Shown here: positions 25,321-33,536 of the stretch, piece by piece
How positions within the stretch are numbered: position 1 is the stretch's first letter
How the letters are laid out: each line of letters begins with the position of its first letter
DNA from: Vulcanimicrobiota bacterium
GTDB lineage: Bacteria; Vulcanimicrobiota; Vulcanimicrobiia; Vulcanimicrobiales; Vulcanimicrobiaceae
Assembly: GCA_027459645.1 (NCBI GenBank)
Contig: DAIDHQ010000018.1
Span: 1 to 49,432, forward strand
Reading direction: 5' to 3'
Length of the DNA stretch: 49,432 nt
The notes under the pieces: model-generated
Seen by the model: only the letters and a program-made list of their open reading frames with translations
Told to the model about the DNA's origin: nothing
Database searches by the model: none
Made by a program: the position numbers and the translations under genes

Positions 25321-26088
25321 CTAGCGATATGTAATGGGTGCTAGCCCGACCGTAATGCCGGCAAACTGATCGCGAGCGACCTCGTAGCATTCGCACGAGG
25401 CCAATTCCAGGCCGGCGCGGTCGAGAATGCGTATGACGCCGCGCCCGTAAGAAATAAAGCCGGCCTTTTGTAAAGTTGCGGCGGCGATCGTTACGCCCGA
25501 GCGGTGCGTGCCGAGCATCATCGCCAAATATTCTTGCGTAAGCTGAAAATCGTTGTGGCCGACGCGATCGTGGGTGAGGAGAAGCCACCGCGCGCAGCGC
25601 TGATAGATCGTGTGAAGCCGGTTGCACGCCGCGAGTTGCCCGAGCATATTCACATAGGCTTGTACGAAGCGATCGAGGACCTTCGTGAACGGACGGCCCT
25701 CGCGCAATCGCCCAAAGAGATCGGCGCTCATTTTGACGGCGAGCCCGGGTACCTGGCAATAGCATTCGTTCGCCGTCGTCGTCGAGCCGAGCAAGAGCGG
25801 GATCGCGGAATTGCCTTCTCGCCCGATCGTTCCGATTTCAATCATGTTGCCGTCGTGCATTCGGGTGACGACCGAGAGGACGCAATCGATCGGAAAATAT
25901 GCTTCGGTGATTTCTTCGCCGGGCGCGTAAATGTGAGCGTCGACGAGAAGCGGCACCACCTCGGCTTCTTTTTCTACGGCCAGGATCTGCGATTCGTCCA
26001 GGTCCCTCAGGCACGCGTTCATCGCAAGATACTCGCGCATCGAGCGCTTTGGCGCGACGACACGCGGAAGCGCACGTTCTTTCGGCAT
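25321..26088 (-). CDS. Crp/Fnr-family transcriptional regulator
   Basis: The 255-residue protein has an N-terminal cyclic-nucleotide-like beta-barrel (VVPLLVDAHIYAPGEEITEAYFPIDCVLSVV), a long dimerisation helix and a C-terminal winged helix-turn-helix (FQLTQEYLAMMLGTHRSGVTIAAATLQKAGFISYGRGVIRILDRAGL). The phosphate-binding Arg-Ser of CRP is absent and there is no Fnr cysteine cluster, so the signal is unknown. It ends 47 bases before the thr leader. A palindrome with GTGCG-N4-CGCAC lies upstream and recurs near the second regulator. Confidence 0.85.
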   Translation of the reverse strand: MPKERALPRVVAPKRSMREYLAMNACLRDLDESQILAVEKEAEVVPLLVDAHIYAPGEEITEAYFPIDCVLSVVTRMHDGNMIEIGTIGREGNSAIPLLLGSTTTANECYCQVPGLAVKMSADLFGRLREGRPFTKVLDRFVQAYVNMLGQLAACNRLHTIYQRCARWLLLTHDRVGHNDFQLTQEYLAMMLGTHRSGVTIAAATLQKAGFISYGRGVIRILDRAGLELASCECYEVARDQFAGITVGLAPITYR

Positions 26089-26136
26089 GTCCCCAACTTT
26101 CCGAGCTAAGGACTTGGCGACTATTACCTATTCACC

Positions 26137-26154
26137 TTGTGCGAAATCGCACAA
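26137..26154. promoter_or_regulatory. Palindromic operator, probably for a Crp/Fnr-type dimer
   Basis: TTGTGCGAAATCGCACAA is a perfect inverted repeat with eight-base arms around AA. It lies between the two Crp/Fnr genes, 49 bases upstream of the first one's start and immediately downstream of the second one's stop. Its core GTGCG-N4-CGCAC is shared with the site at 26910. Confidence 0.7.
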
Positions 26155-26174
26155 AGGGACCGTTTTAGGCGCCC

Positions 26175-26807
26175 TCAGCAATCGCACGAAACGCGCGAAA
26201 GCGCTTTTCGGTCGAGAATCGTGATTTTGCCGCCACGGGAGCGGATCGCGCCCTGTTCCTGGAGCGACTCCAGCGCGAGCGATACGCCGGAACGCGTTAC
26301 GCCGAGCATACGCGCGAGCGACTCGTGCGTCATGGCGAATCCGGAACTCCCTGTTCGGGCGGAGGAGAGGAGTAACGCGCGAGCGGTACGGTTTGCGATC
26401 GAGTGATGCGCGTTGCAAACGACGGATTGAATGATGTCGCTGACGGTACGCTGTTGATACACGCGCAGGATATCGCGCAGACGTTCATCGCCGCGCAAAT
26501 GTTTTTGGAACTTCGCAAGCGGCATGGAGAGCACCGTTCCTCCGATCTGGCAAACCAAGTTGAAATGACGCGATCGTTGTTCGAGCACTCCGCCGCCGCC
26601 CAGCATGCCTTCGCAACCGACGCCGTAAACGTCGAGCGCTAGTTCGTCGGTACGGTACAAGAGCGAGATTACGGCGCTGGTGGGAAAATACACCGTTTGC
26701 AGCAAGCGCCGTGTCGTCGATGGAAGTTCGTCGTGTGCATGTATTCGCGCGGAGGTTAGATCCGGGGATAGCCCGGCCAACCGCGCGCGGCCGAAGCTAT
26801 GAAGCAA
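26175..26807 (-). CDS. Crp/Fnr-family transcriptional regulator (second copy)
   Basis: The protein is about 210 residues. The cyclic-nucleotide-like barrel includes QTVYFPTSAVISLLYRTDEL and GMLGGGGVLEQRSRHFN, and the C-terminal helix-turn-helix reads FAMTHESLARMLGVTRSGVS followed by ESLQEQGAIRSRGGKI. The only in-frame start is a TTG at 26807, although the residues just upstream (QSPNRLLHSF) look like the family's usual N-terminus, so the real start may be non-canonical. Its promoter has TATACT at 26884-26889, and a palindrome sits about 40 bases upstream of the predicted transcription start. The sequence is clearly diverged from its neighbour. Confidence 0.75.
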   Translation of the reverse strand: MLHSFGRARLAGLSPDLTSARIHAHDELPSTTRRLLQTVYFPTSAVISLLYRTDELALDVYGVGCEGMLGGGGVLEQRSRHFNLVCQIGGTVLSMPLAKFQKHLRGDERLRDILRVYQQRTVSDIIQSVVCNAHHSIANRTARALLLSSARTGSSGFAMTHESLARMLGVTRSGVSLALESLQEQGAIRSRGGKITILDRKALSRVSCDC

Positions 26808-26909
26808 CCGATTGGGTGACTGGTACGTATAGCAACCATGTCTGTGGACGCTGAGGCATCCGTTAGCACTGGGGAGATGCGATCAGTATATCACGTTTGG
26901 GCGCTTTAC

Positions 26910-26923
26910 GTGCGGTATCGCAC
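26910..26923. promoter_or_regulatory. Second GTGCG-N4-CGCAC operator
   Basis: GTGCGGTATCGCAC is a palindrome with five-base arms. Its centre is about 40 bases upstream of the transcription start predicted from TATACT (minus strand, 26884-26889), the position of a class II Crp-type activator site. It lies between the second Crp/Fnr gene and the divergent phosphatase gene and may serve both. Confidence 0.6.
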
Positions 26924-26992
26924 AGCGCCCGGTCGCGTGCGGGAGCATACTGCAACCCTATGGTTCCTTGTCTCGACTCGCGGCATTGACGC

Positions 26993-27808
26993 GTGGCCTT
27001 TCGCTACCTGGAAAATCCGGGGTACGTTCCCATACCGACGTTGCAAAAAGCCACAAAGGGATGCTTGGTTACGGGATCGAGCGCCGTCGAGCACCAGGGC
27101 CGCCCCGTTGGGGAGCGGCTGCTGAAAGCGCTCAAAAAAACCGTGGAAATGGACGTGAGTTCCACGTTCTTGTTCGCGGCCAAGGATGAACGTGTCGGCG
27201 GCGATTGGTACGATGTCATGTTCACTCACGGCCATATGGCCTTTGCGATCGGCGACGTCATGGGCCACGGGCAGGCCGCCGCCGGTGCCGCCAATCTCCT
27301 GCGCGGCTCGGTAGCGCGGCTGCTGATGCGAAATATCGACCCGGCTGCGGTCATGTCGCGCATCAACACCCTGACCTTGCAGAACCAGACGGAACACATG
27401 ACCGCGATCTGCGGCTACGTCGATATGCACTCCCGCGAGATCGTATACGCGTGCGCCGGCCATCCACCGCCGATTCTGATGAACGGCGCCGACGCCAAGT
27501 TCGAAGATTACGGAGGGTTGATGTTGGGTGTGGAGGAGGATGCCTCTTATAGCACCTTTAGAATCAGCGCACCCGAGCGCGGCTTGTTCGTACTCTACAC
27601 CGACGGCGTTACCGAAAACCGCCGCACCCTGGTCGATGGCGACCAACTGTTGCTCGACGCGGTCCAGGATGCGACCACCGAAAACACCGACGATAAAGCG
27701 CGAATCATACAGGATACTATCTTTAAAGGGAAGGCGCCGATGGACGACGCCTCGATTCTGGTCTTCACGTTCCGAGAGCCGGCGCTATCCGAAATTCGCC
27801 AGGCATGA
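26993..27808 (+). CDS. PP2C/SpoIIE-type protein serine phosphatase
   Basis: The 271-residue protein is a SpoIIE-like phosphatase domain. It has DERVGGDWYDVMFTHGHMAF with the metal-binding Asp, AIGDVMGHGQAAAGAANLLRG, EHMTAICGYVDMHSREIVYACAGHPPPI and VLYTDGVTENRR. The usual sensor domain (PAS, GAF or receiver) is missing; only about 55 residues precede the catalytic part. It probably dephosphorylates an anti-anti-sigma (STAS) protein encoded elsewhere. The GTG start at 26993 follows an in-frame TGA and has no good ribosome binding site, so the start is uncertain. The 3' end overlaps the convergent dehydrogenase by 44 bases. Confidence 0.8.
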   Translation: MAFRYLENPGYVPIPTLQKATKGCLVTGSSAVEHQGRPVGERLLKALKKTVEMDVSSTFLFAAKDERVGGDWYDVMFTHGHMAFAIGDVMGHGQAAAGAANLLRGSVARLLMRNIDPAAVMSRINTLTLQNQTEHMTAICGYVDMHSREIVYACAGHPPPILMNGADAKFEDYGGLMLGVEEDASYSTFRISAPERGLFVLYTDGVTENRRTLVDGDQLLLDAVQDATTENTDDKARIIQDTIFKGKAPMDDASILVFTFREPALSEIRQA

Positions 27809-28742
27809 GCACGGCCGCGCCGTCGATGCGATCGTGGCGCAGCGCATCGAGTGCGTCCTGTGCGTGGTCGAGCGGAAACGTGGTGACGCGGGAGCGGATG
27901 CGTGCGCGCGCGGCTAGATCCAGAAAGTCGTGCGCGTCTGCGCGCGTCATGTTCGCGACGCTGCGGATTTGGCGTTCGCCCCACAGCAGCGTGTCGTAGT
28001 CGAATTGCGGGATGCGGTCCAGGTGAATCGCGTTGATCGCAACGACGCCGCCTTTGCGTAGCGCCGAGAGGGCGGAGACCACGACGTCGCCCGAGGGCGC
28101 GAATGTGACGGCGCGATCGAGCTGGCGCGGCGGGCGGTCGTTCTCACTGCCGACCCACGTTGCGCCCATGCTGCGCGCGAGGACCCGATGCGACTCGCCC
28201 CGGGTCGCGACGTAGACGTCGCACTTCCACGCGCGCAGCACTTGAATCGCGAGGTGAGCCGATGCGCCGAAGCCATAGAGGCCGACGCGCTCGCCGGGCT
28301 GGACGCCGGCGACGCGTAAGGCGCGAAACCCGATAATGCCCGCGCAAAGCAGCGGCGCCGCTTCGAGATCGCTCAGCTCGTCGGGGAGGGCGTAGGTGAA
28401 ATCGGCGCGCGCGGTTGCAAACTGCGCGTAGCCGCCGTCGCGATCGTAGCCCGTAAAGGCGATCGCATCGCAGAGATTTTCGCGCCCGGCGAGACATTGT
28501 GGGCACGTCCCGTCGGTCGATGCGATCCACGAAACGCCGCGCCGCGTGCCGACGAGCGCTGGATCGACGGCAGCCCCCGCGGCACGAACGCTGCCGACGA
28601 TTTGATGACCAGGCGTGATGGCGGTGTGGCGAGGGGGCAGTTCTTCGTCGACGATGTGCAGGTCGGTCCGGCACACGCCGCAGGCGCGGATTTCGAGCAG
28701 AACCTCGTTCGCGGCGGGTTGGGAGACCGGCTGCTCTTCCAT
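27765..28742 (-). CDS. Zinc-dependent alcohol dehydrogenase (MDR family)
   Basis: The 325-residue protein has the catalytic-zinc region ACGVCRTDLHIVDEELPP and PGHQIVGSV, a structural-zinc segment with TCPQCLAGRENLCD, and the dinucleotide loop LYGFGASAHLAIQVL. This matches the single-chain zinc alcohol dehydrogenases of the CAD2-like group. The ATG at 28742 removes the first beta-strand usually present (M-R-A-M-x-L), while the reading frame stays open and plausible upstream (ADPKGRLRMEEQPV). The true start may therefore be non-canonical or the N-terminus truncated. The substrate is unknown. Confidence 0.82.
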   Translation of the reverse strand: MEEQPVSQPAANEVLLEIRACGVCRTDLHIVDEELPPRHTAITPGHQIVGSVRAAGAAVDPALVGTRRGVSWIASTDGTCPQCLAGRENLCDAIAFTGYDRDGGYAQFATARADFTYALPDELSDLEAAPLLCAGIIGFRALRVAGVQPGERVGLYGFGASAHLAIQVLRAWKCDVYVATRGESHRVLARSMGATWVGSENDRPPRQLDRAVTFAPSGDVVVSALSALRKGGVVAINAIHLDRIPQFDYDTLLWGERQIRSVANMTRADAHDFLDLAARARIRSRVTTFPLDHAQDALDALRHDRIDGAAVLMPGEFRIAPALGT

Positions 28743-28783
28743 ACGCAGCCGGCCTTTCGGATCGGCGGCCGCACGCCTCGCGC

Positions 28784-29242
28784 TTAGCAGTGTTCCTGCG
28801 CCATCTGGCGTTGCAGATCGCCGATGCGTTGGCGGTCGTAGTTGCGTTCGTCGGTCGTCGTCGACGGCAGTGTGATTTGCTCTTGTAGATAGCCGAGCAC
28901 GGCTTTCTCGGCGGCGCACGATCCGTAGATCGTCGCAGTCATTGGCACCGTGTTGCCGCTGTTGACGTAAGGAAGCGTCGAACTCAAGCCGGGTTGCTGT
29001 TGCCACGTCGGTGGAAGCGTCGGCATAGGTTGGATCAGCGGGCGCGTGTTGATGCGATACTGCAATTGCGAAATCTCTTGCTGAATCTGCGCGCGCGTGG
29101 CGGGGTCGGTGCCGGGCAGGTTGGCTTGATATTCGAGATTTGCGATCGTCTGACGATCTTGCGTCGATTGCGGCAGCGTTTGCGCGCCTGCGGCCGTAAA
29201 GCCGAGCGCGGCGAACACCAGGAGGCCGGCGATCAGTTTCAT
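28784..29242 (-). CDS. Secreted protein of unknown function
   Basis: The 152-residue protein has a Sec signal peptide (MKLIAGLLVFAALGFTAAGA, cleavage before QT). It continues with a Gln-rich helical segment (RQTIANLEYQANLPGTDPAT, then QIQQEISQLQYRINT), a proline-rich linker and a C-terminal helix ending in HC. Two cysteines (GSCAAEK and the last residue) may pair. It is probably periplasmic; I do not recognise the family. The ATG lies seven bases after a TATACT element, so the message is probably leaderless. Confidence 0.7.
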   Translation of the reverse strand: MKLIAGLLVFAALGFTAAGAQTLPQSTQDRQTIANLEYQANLPGTDPATRAQIQQEISQLQYRINTRPLIQPMPTLPPTWQQQPGLSSTLPYVNSGNTVPMTATIYGSCAAEKAVLGYLQEQITLPSTTTDERNYDRQRIGDLQRQMAQEHC

Positions 29243-29249
29243 GGTGGAG

Positions 29250-29255
29250 AGTATA
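29250..29255 (-). promoter_or_regulatory. -10 element (TATACT) of a leaderless message
   Basis: TATACT on the minus strand is seven bases before the ATG at 29242 and fits in the 16-base gap after tsaD. The secreted protein gene therefore has its own start even though it follows tsaD closely. Confidence 0.5.
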
Positions 29256-29258
29256 CCG

Positions 29259-30272
29259 CTATATGGCGGCGAGTAAAAACGGCAAATTGGGATCGGCCGA
29301 GAGCGTGAGCGCGTCCGCGCGCACGAATTCTTGCTGGTGGTATGCTGCCGCGGCGATCATGGCGGCGTTATCGGTGCAGTACCGGGGCGGCGGAATGAAC
29401 GTTGGGACGCGATTAGCCTCGCCCCACGCGCGAACGGCGTGCTGAAGGCCGGAGTTCGCAGCAACGCCGCCGGAGAGAACGAGCGCTTGGTAGTCGCCGG
29501 TGCGATAAGCCGCGTCGACGCGTGCCATCAGCACATCGAGGACGGCCGCTTGAAACGAGGCGGCGACGTCGGCGGGATCGGCGTTGCGCCCAGCTTCGGA
29601 TTCCAGAAAATAGCGCACCGACGTCTTTAATCCCGAGAACGACATGTCGAGCGTTCCCGCATCGGGGCGATGGCGCGGAAAAGCGTACGCTTTCGGATTT
29701 CCCTTGCGCGCGAGCGCATCGAGTTGCGGTCCGCCCGGATAGCCGAGGCCGAGCAATCGCGCTGTCTTGTCGTAGGCTTCACCGGCAGCATCGTCGCGCG
29801 TGCGACCGATGATGCGCATGTCGACGGCAGAAAGCACCTCGACGAGCTGCGAATGTCCACCGGAGACGAGCAAGGCGAGAAACGGATAGGGCATCGCCTC
29901 GTCGCGATCGAGGAACGCCGCGAAGATGTGGCCGTGCAAATGATTGACGGCGAAGAGGGGCTTGTCGAGCGCAAAAGCAAGCGCCTTGGCCGCCGCAACG
30001 CCCACGACGAGACTGCCGATCAGTCCGGGCCCCCGCGTGACCGCGATGCCGTGCACGTCGCGCAGCGCGAGGTTCGCGCGTTCGAGTGCGTCATCGACCG
30101 CAGCGGACATCAGCGCGACGTGCTGGCGTGAGGCGATTTCGGGCACGATTCCGCCGTATTTTGCGTGAAATTCGTCCTGGTTCGTGGAGACGCTCGAAAG
30201 CACGCGGCGGCCGTCTTCGACGACCGCGGTCGCGGTGTCATCGCACGAGCTTTCGATGCCGAGCAGAATCAC
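29259..30272 (-). CDS. tsaD: tRNA N6-threonylcarbamoyladenosine transferase
   Basis: The GTG at 30272 gives 337 residues, the length of E. coli TsaD, and forms a GTGA overlap with the stop of the preceding lipoprotein gene. The protein starts VILLGIESSCDDTATAVV. It has the metal-ligand motif NHLHGHIFAAF, the nucleotide-binding segments LLVSGGHSQL and LVLSGGVAANSGLQ, and CTDNAAMIAAAAYH near the end. With TsaB, TsaC and TsaE it makes t6A37 in ANN-decoding tRNAs. The coupling to a lipoprotein gene is unusual but not informative. Confidence 0.95.
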   Translation of the reverse strand: MILLGIESSCDDTATAVVEDGRRVLSSVSTNQDEFHAKYGGIVPEIASRQHVALMSAAVDDALERANLALRDVHGIAVTRGPGLIGSLVVGVAAAKALAFALDKPLFAVNHLHGHIFAAFLDRDEAMPYPFLALLVSGGHSQLVEVLSAVDMRIIGRTRDDAAGEAYDKTARLLGLGYPGGPQLDALARKGNPKAYAFPRHRPDAGTLDMSFSGLKTSVRYFLESEAGRNADPADVAASFQAAVLDVLMARVDAAYRTGDYQALVLSGGVAANSGLQHAVRAWGEANRVPTFIPPPRYCTDNAAMIAAAAYHQQEFVRADALTLSADPNLPFLLAAI

Positions 30273-31030
30273 GTCGAGAAACTTCCGGCGAGGAACGGCT
30301 GCTCGCACGCATCGTCATAGAGGTAGACGTCGTACGTATTGTTCACAGAGAGCGGCGGCATCGGCTCGGCCCCGATGTAGGTGTTGCCGGGCACCGGTGC
30401 GGGCGTTGCCGAATTCGGCGGCGGCGTAGCAGCGGTGAGCGTCGTGCCTTCTTCGGTCGCGATCTTGTCGATGACGAAATGCAATTTGCCGGGCGGCGCC
30501 GAGTTCGGCGGCAACGTCACAGCCGGCACCGTGGTTCCCGCCACATAGATCGTGCTCGTCGTTACCGGAACGCTCGTCGCACCATTTGCCGGCGAGAGCA
30601 ACTGCGCGAAACTCAGCGCGTCGGGGCGTCCGCACGGTTGCGAGGATGCGGTGAGCGTGCCCTGATCGCTGTTGAGATCGCTGATGCTGATCGTCACGTT
30701 GCTTGCAGCGCCGATCGGCTGAACATAGACCGTCGCCGCCGTTGCGCCCGAGGATGGCTGCACCACCCATGCGCCCATGTGAATCGGATCGGAGAGCGCT
30801 ACACCGATTGCGTTCGGGTTGCCGCTCGTCGGCGTGCCGAAGCCCTTCGCGTCGGTGACCGTGACCGCTGCGGGCGTCGGATATCCGCCGAGCGTCCAAC
30901 TGAGCGACGACGGGCTGACGTCGATCGGTCCTGGCGCTATCGTTGGCGGCGGTCCGCTCATCGGCTTGTTGCCCGAAGAACATGCGACGACGGTGGCAAG
31001 TAGTGCGAATGCTAGGACATACGCCTTCAT
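30269..31030 (-). CDS. Lipoprotein with Ig-like beta domain, unknown function
   Basis: The 253-residue protein has a lipoprotein signal peptide with the lipobox TVVACSSG (Cys at about residue 17). The mature part contains a segment like a bacterial Ig-like or choice-of-anchor repeat (VSPSSLSWTLGGYPTPAAVT and VTDAKGFGTPT) and is rich in Ser, Thr and Pro, with two cysteines (QPCGRP and DDACEQ). It is anchored to a membrane on the periplasmic side or at the cell surface. It couples to tsaD by a four-base overlap. Confidence 0.7.
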   Translation of the reverse strand: MKAYVLAFALLATVVACSSGNKPMSGPPPTIAPGPIDVSPSSLSWTLGGYPTPAAVTVTDAKGFGTPTSGNPNAIGVALSDPIHMGAWVVQPSSGATAATVYVQPIGAASNVTISISDLNSDQGTLTASSQPCGRPDALSFAQLLSPANGATSVPVTTSTIYVAGTTVPAVTLPPNSAPPGKLHFVIDKIATEEGTTLTAATPPPNSATPAPVPGNTYIGAEPMPPLSVNNTYDVYLYDDACEQPFLAGSFST

Positions 31031-31068
31031 GGTGGTTCACATTCGCGACGGCGTCCTTCGACTCCGGG

Positions 31069-31578
31069 CTACAAGATGGTGCGGGCTTGTTCGAGCATGT
31101 CGCGCATATTCGGCAGATCGCCGGGGTGGACGCCCGCGTATTTCCAAACGATGCGGCCTTCACGATCGATCAGCGCCGCGCCGGGAAGCTGCGCGCCGTC
31201 TTGAATGCGCGTCGCGCCCCAGTTTTGCGAGAACCCGGCCTTCTTGTTTTCACGGCGTCGCGCGAGCAGCGCTTTGTCGCTGAAGAGCTTGAGTAAATTG
31301 TAGTCGCCAAAGCCCATCGATTTGAACGTCGCTTTGTTCGGATCGGGAATGCAGCGATCGGCCATGCCATAAGGCGAGCAAAATGCGGCAACCTTTTTCG
31401 CATCGCCGATAACCACGAAGCGCACTTCGACGCCGAGCTTATCGAATTCCGAGTCGAGCTCGCGCAACTGCGCGAGCGGTTCAGGGAAAAACGTTCAACC
31501 GACGTGGCGGAGCCACACGACGAGCGTGGGCTTGGGAAGATCGAGGGCCGCGACGGCCGCAGGAAGCGCTTCTTGCAT
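31069..31578 (-). CDS. Peroxiredoxin-like protein, probable selenoprotein (in-frame TGA)
   Basis: The ATG at 31578 (GGATGAG upstream) opens a frame of 169 residues if the TGA at 31495-31497 is read through. The sequence reads LVVWLRHVG, TGA, TFFPEPLAQLREL, which aligns with the AhpC/TSA_2 motif R-H-F-G-C-x-F-C-R-E. The TGA thus falls exactly on the peroxidatic cysteine (residue 28). The frame stays coding on both sides (FVVIGDAKKVAAFCSPYG and LPGAALIDREGRIVWKYAGV). A perfect hairpin starts 18 bases after the TGA. Insertion of selenocysteine is the best reading. The second motif cysteine is Phe. A nonsense mutation is the alternative. Confidence 0.7.
31458..31477 (-). promoter_or_regulatory. 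SECIS-like hairpin downstream of the in-frame TGA
   Basis: In the mRNA sense GCTCGCG, a short loop CAGTTG, and CGCGAGC form a perfect stem that starts about 18 bases after the TGA codon. The small apical loop carries a G in its first positions. Distance, stem and loop agree with the bacterial SECIS element read by SelB, although part of this could be chance in GC-rich coding DNA. Confidence 0.55.
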
Positions 31579-32258
31579 GCAAGCTCATCCTAGATGACGT
31601 CGCAGCCCTCCTTTTTTGTCGTCGCGTCTTGCGCCGGATGCCCATCCAGTAGCTCACGGCAATTGCGGTGAGCAGCAACAACGATCCGGCGATGCTGTGT
31701 GCTCGAGTGACAAAGGGCGTCACGGTGGCGACCGGCAGCAATGCTCCGTGCACGAGCAGGAGCAGCGGTTCGGTCCGGTGGCGCGCGAAGCCGGTCACAA
31801 CTGAAGGCACCCATTTTGCTTTTTGCCGCCCTCGAGGCAAGCCATCGCCACGTGCATAGCAATTTTCGGAAGGTTCAATGTCGCCGATCGAATCGTGACT
31901 CGCGATTCTCGGGTGGTTATACGCTCTTGCATGGTCTTTGGTCAGCGACGGCATCAAGCTCTCGGATATCAGTTGATTGTGGAACGTCGCCCTTGAGTTC
32001 TCGCCCATTGATCAACCCAGGCAAGGCGAATATCTCATCGCTTTGGGCGCTTCAGGCTGGCTTTGATGGCAATACCGGTAACAGCGTAAAATGTGACCGG
32101 TAATGACGTTCAACCGGTGTTGAAAATACCAGTTCTAAAGAGAGGAGAGGCGCCTTATTGAGCAAAATTGGCGGCTCTCAATTTGCCGATAAGTACGCAA
32201 TATTAATACGGAAGTTTGTCGGCGTCGTTCTGTTCAAACGGAGGTAACACGTTCTTTC
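31579..32258. other. 680-base stretch without a confident gene
   Basis: On the minus strand a frame between about 31600 and 31860 encodes two hydrophobic stretches, LLLLVHGALLPVATVTPFVT and AHSIAGSLLLLTAIAVSYWM, followed by a basic tail (GIRRKTRRQKRR). It could be a small two-helix membrane protein, but it lacks a clear start and would overlap the selenoprotein gene. The right half is less GC-rich than the surroundings and contains only the ribosome binding site GGAGG at 32240 for the next gene. Confidence 0.3.
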
Positions 32259-32791
32259 ATGAGCGGTATTGTGATCAATGGAGTGAAGGTCGACACTCAG
32301 CAACTTCGTCAAAGTTGGAGAGCGCAGGAGTTGACGCGTCAACTGCTATCGAAGCGGGAGCTCTAGTTAATCTTGCGTCTACAACTGACGTCTATATTCC
32401 ATCTGATCCATCCAAGGCCGCGTCAGTCAGCCTTTACGATAAGAGCGGAAGGTTGGTTGGCACGGAACAGGTTCAGCAGCAAGGAACGATGCAGCCTCAA
32501 CAAGAGGAACCCGTTGCCGGTTGGGTCGCCAAGGCAATTGCGAGCGGCATGATCAGCTGGGGCGTAGGCCAAGCGCTGTCGTGGGCTTGGGACAATCGGG
32601 CATCTCTCGTGCAAAATTGGCCTGGGCCTATCTTATGGATGCCGCCGGTCGGTAATCCGTCGTGTCCGGTGAATCCGCCTACCCCCGTTCCATTTCCGGC
32701 TCCGGCACCTAGCTCGACGGCTGACCCGTCGCAGTCATCTAGCAGCGATCCGTCTCTGCCGGTAAATCACGTCCGTCGGCAATCGCAATAA
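32259..32791 (+). pseudogene. Frameshifted gene for a small Gly/Ala- and Pro-rich protein
   Basis: From ATG 32259 one frame reads MSGIVINGVKVDTQQLRQ and then stops at 32366. The frame one base back continues KLESAGVDASTAIEAGALVN and runs to 32791. A single missing A in the AAA at about 32309-32313 joins them into a protein of about 177 residues. The middle (VAKAIASGMISWGVGQALSW) is an amphipathic or hydrophobic Gly/Ala/Trp-rich segment, and the C-terminal 50 residues are Pro/Ser-rich. I do not recognise it. It sits directly before a CPBP protease gene, a combination seen with secreted peptides and their immunity or processing proteins. Sequencing error and real decay cannot be separated. Confidence 0.45.
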
Positions 32792-32876
32792 GGTGCCAAG
32801 AAGGAGAGGTGCGGAGAACGCGCGCACTGTCGCAAGCGCTTCCCGCATCTCTCCTTGAACGAATGTTCGAAATATT

Positions 32877-33536
32877 GTGCGGTCTCCGGCTTTAGTAGAA
32901 CAAGCGTATAAGCAATTTTTAGCCAACGCTAAGTTAGCTGAGGTGCTCCTTATTGCGCTTCTCGTTGGGTTTGCTGCTCAGGCTGCAACAAGGTGGCCGG
33001 AAACATCGACCGTAGTCGTCTATGCGATCCTTTCGGTTGCGGCGTTGCGCGCAGCGCGCGTTTCCTCGCGCTTCAAGGACGTTGCTTATGGTCTGTTGAC
33101 CATGAAACAAACGCTGCTGGTTGGAGTGGTTGTGGGCTGCTCATTTCCTCTAGCGGCGTTGTTTATTTCGATCGTAGAGCGCGCGCTATTCCCTACGTTG
33201 GCCGGCAGCATTTCATTGCCGGGAGTATCTTCAACAGTTGCGCTACCCCACTCACTTTGGCATCTCATCCTGCCGTTGGTTCTCGCACCGCTTGCGGAAA
33301 CGGCCATCTTTCAAGTATGGATACAAAGTCAAGTCAGTAGATACCCTTGGGTTTCTTTTTGTATTGGGTCCTTGTGCTTCATCGCCGTCCACCTCGAACT
33401 GAACCCAATGATCGTGTTCGCTTCGTTGGGGCTGTCAGCAGTGCGGGCGTTCACCAGGTCTTCTGGATGCGTCTTAATCGCACACATCGCCGCGAATAGT
33501 GTGGTGTTCGGCTTCCTCCTTATTGCCAACCATTAG
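32877..33536 (+). CDS. CPBP-family intramembrane protease homologue, altered first motif
   Basis: The 219-residue membrane protein has about seven hydrophobic helices. The CPBP motifs can be placed. The second motif is FIAVH and the third is HIAANS, both intact. The first motif, normally E-E-x-x-x-R, reads AETAIFQ in LAPLAETAIFQVWI, so one Glu and the Arg are lost. It may be an inactive or specialised member. CPBP proteins cleave substrates within membranes and frequently act in peptide maturation or self-immunity. The start is GTG 32877. The base composition is lower in GC than that of its neighbours. Confidence 0.75.
   Translation: MRSPALVEQAYKQFLANAKLAEVLLIALLVGFAAQAATRWPETSTVVVYAILSVAALRAARVSSRFKDVAYGLLTMKQTLLVGVVVGCSFPLAALFISIVERALFPTLAGSISLPGVSSTVALPHSLWHLILPLVLAPLAETAIFQVWIQSQVSRYPWVSFCIGSLCFIAVHLELNPMIVFASLGLSAVRAFTRSSGCVLIAHIAANSVVFGFLLIANH

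Noticed and set aside
25196-25334. Plus-strand open frame across the thr leader (128 codons from 24948)
   Set aside because: It crosses the thrC start and the attenuator and reads the Thr codons as a Val run; the minus-strand leader explains the sequence better.
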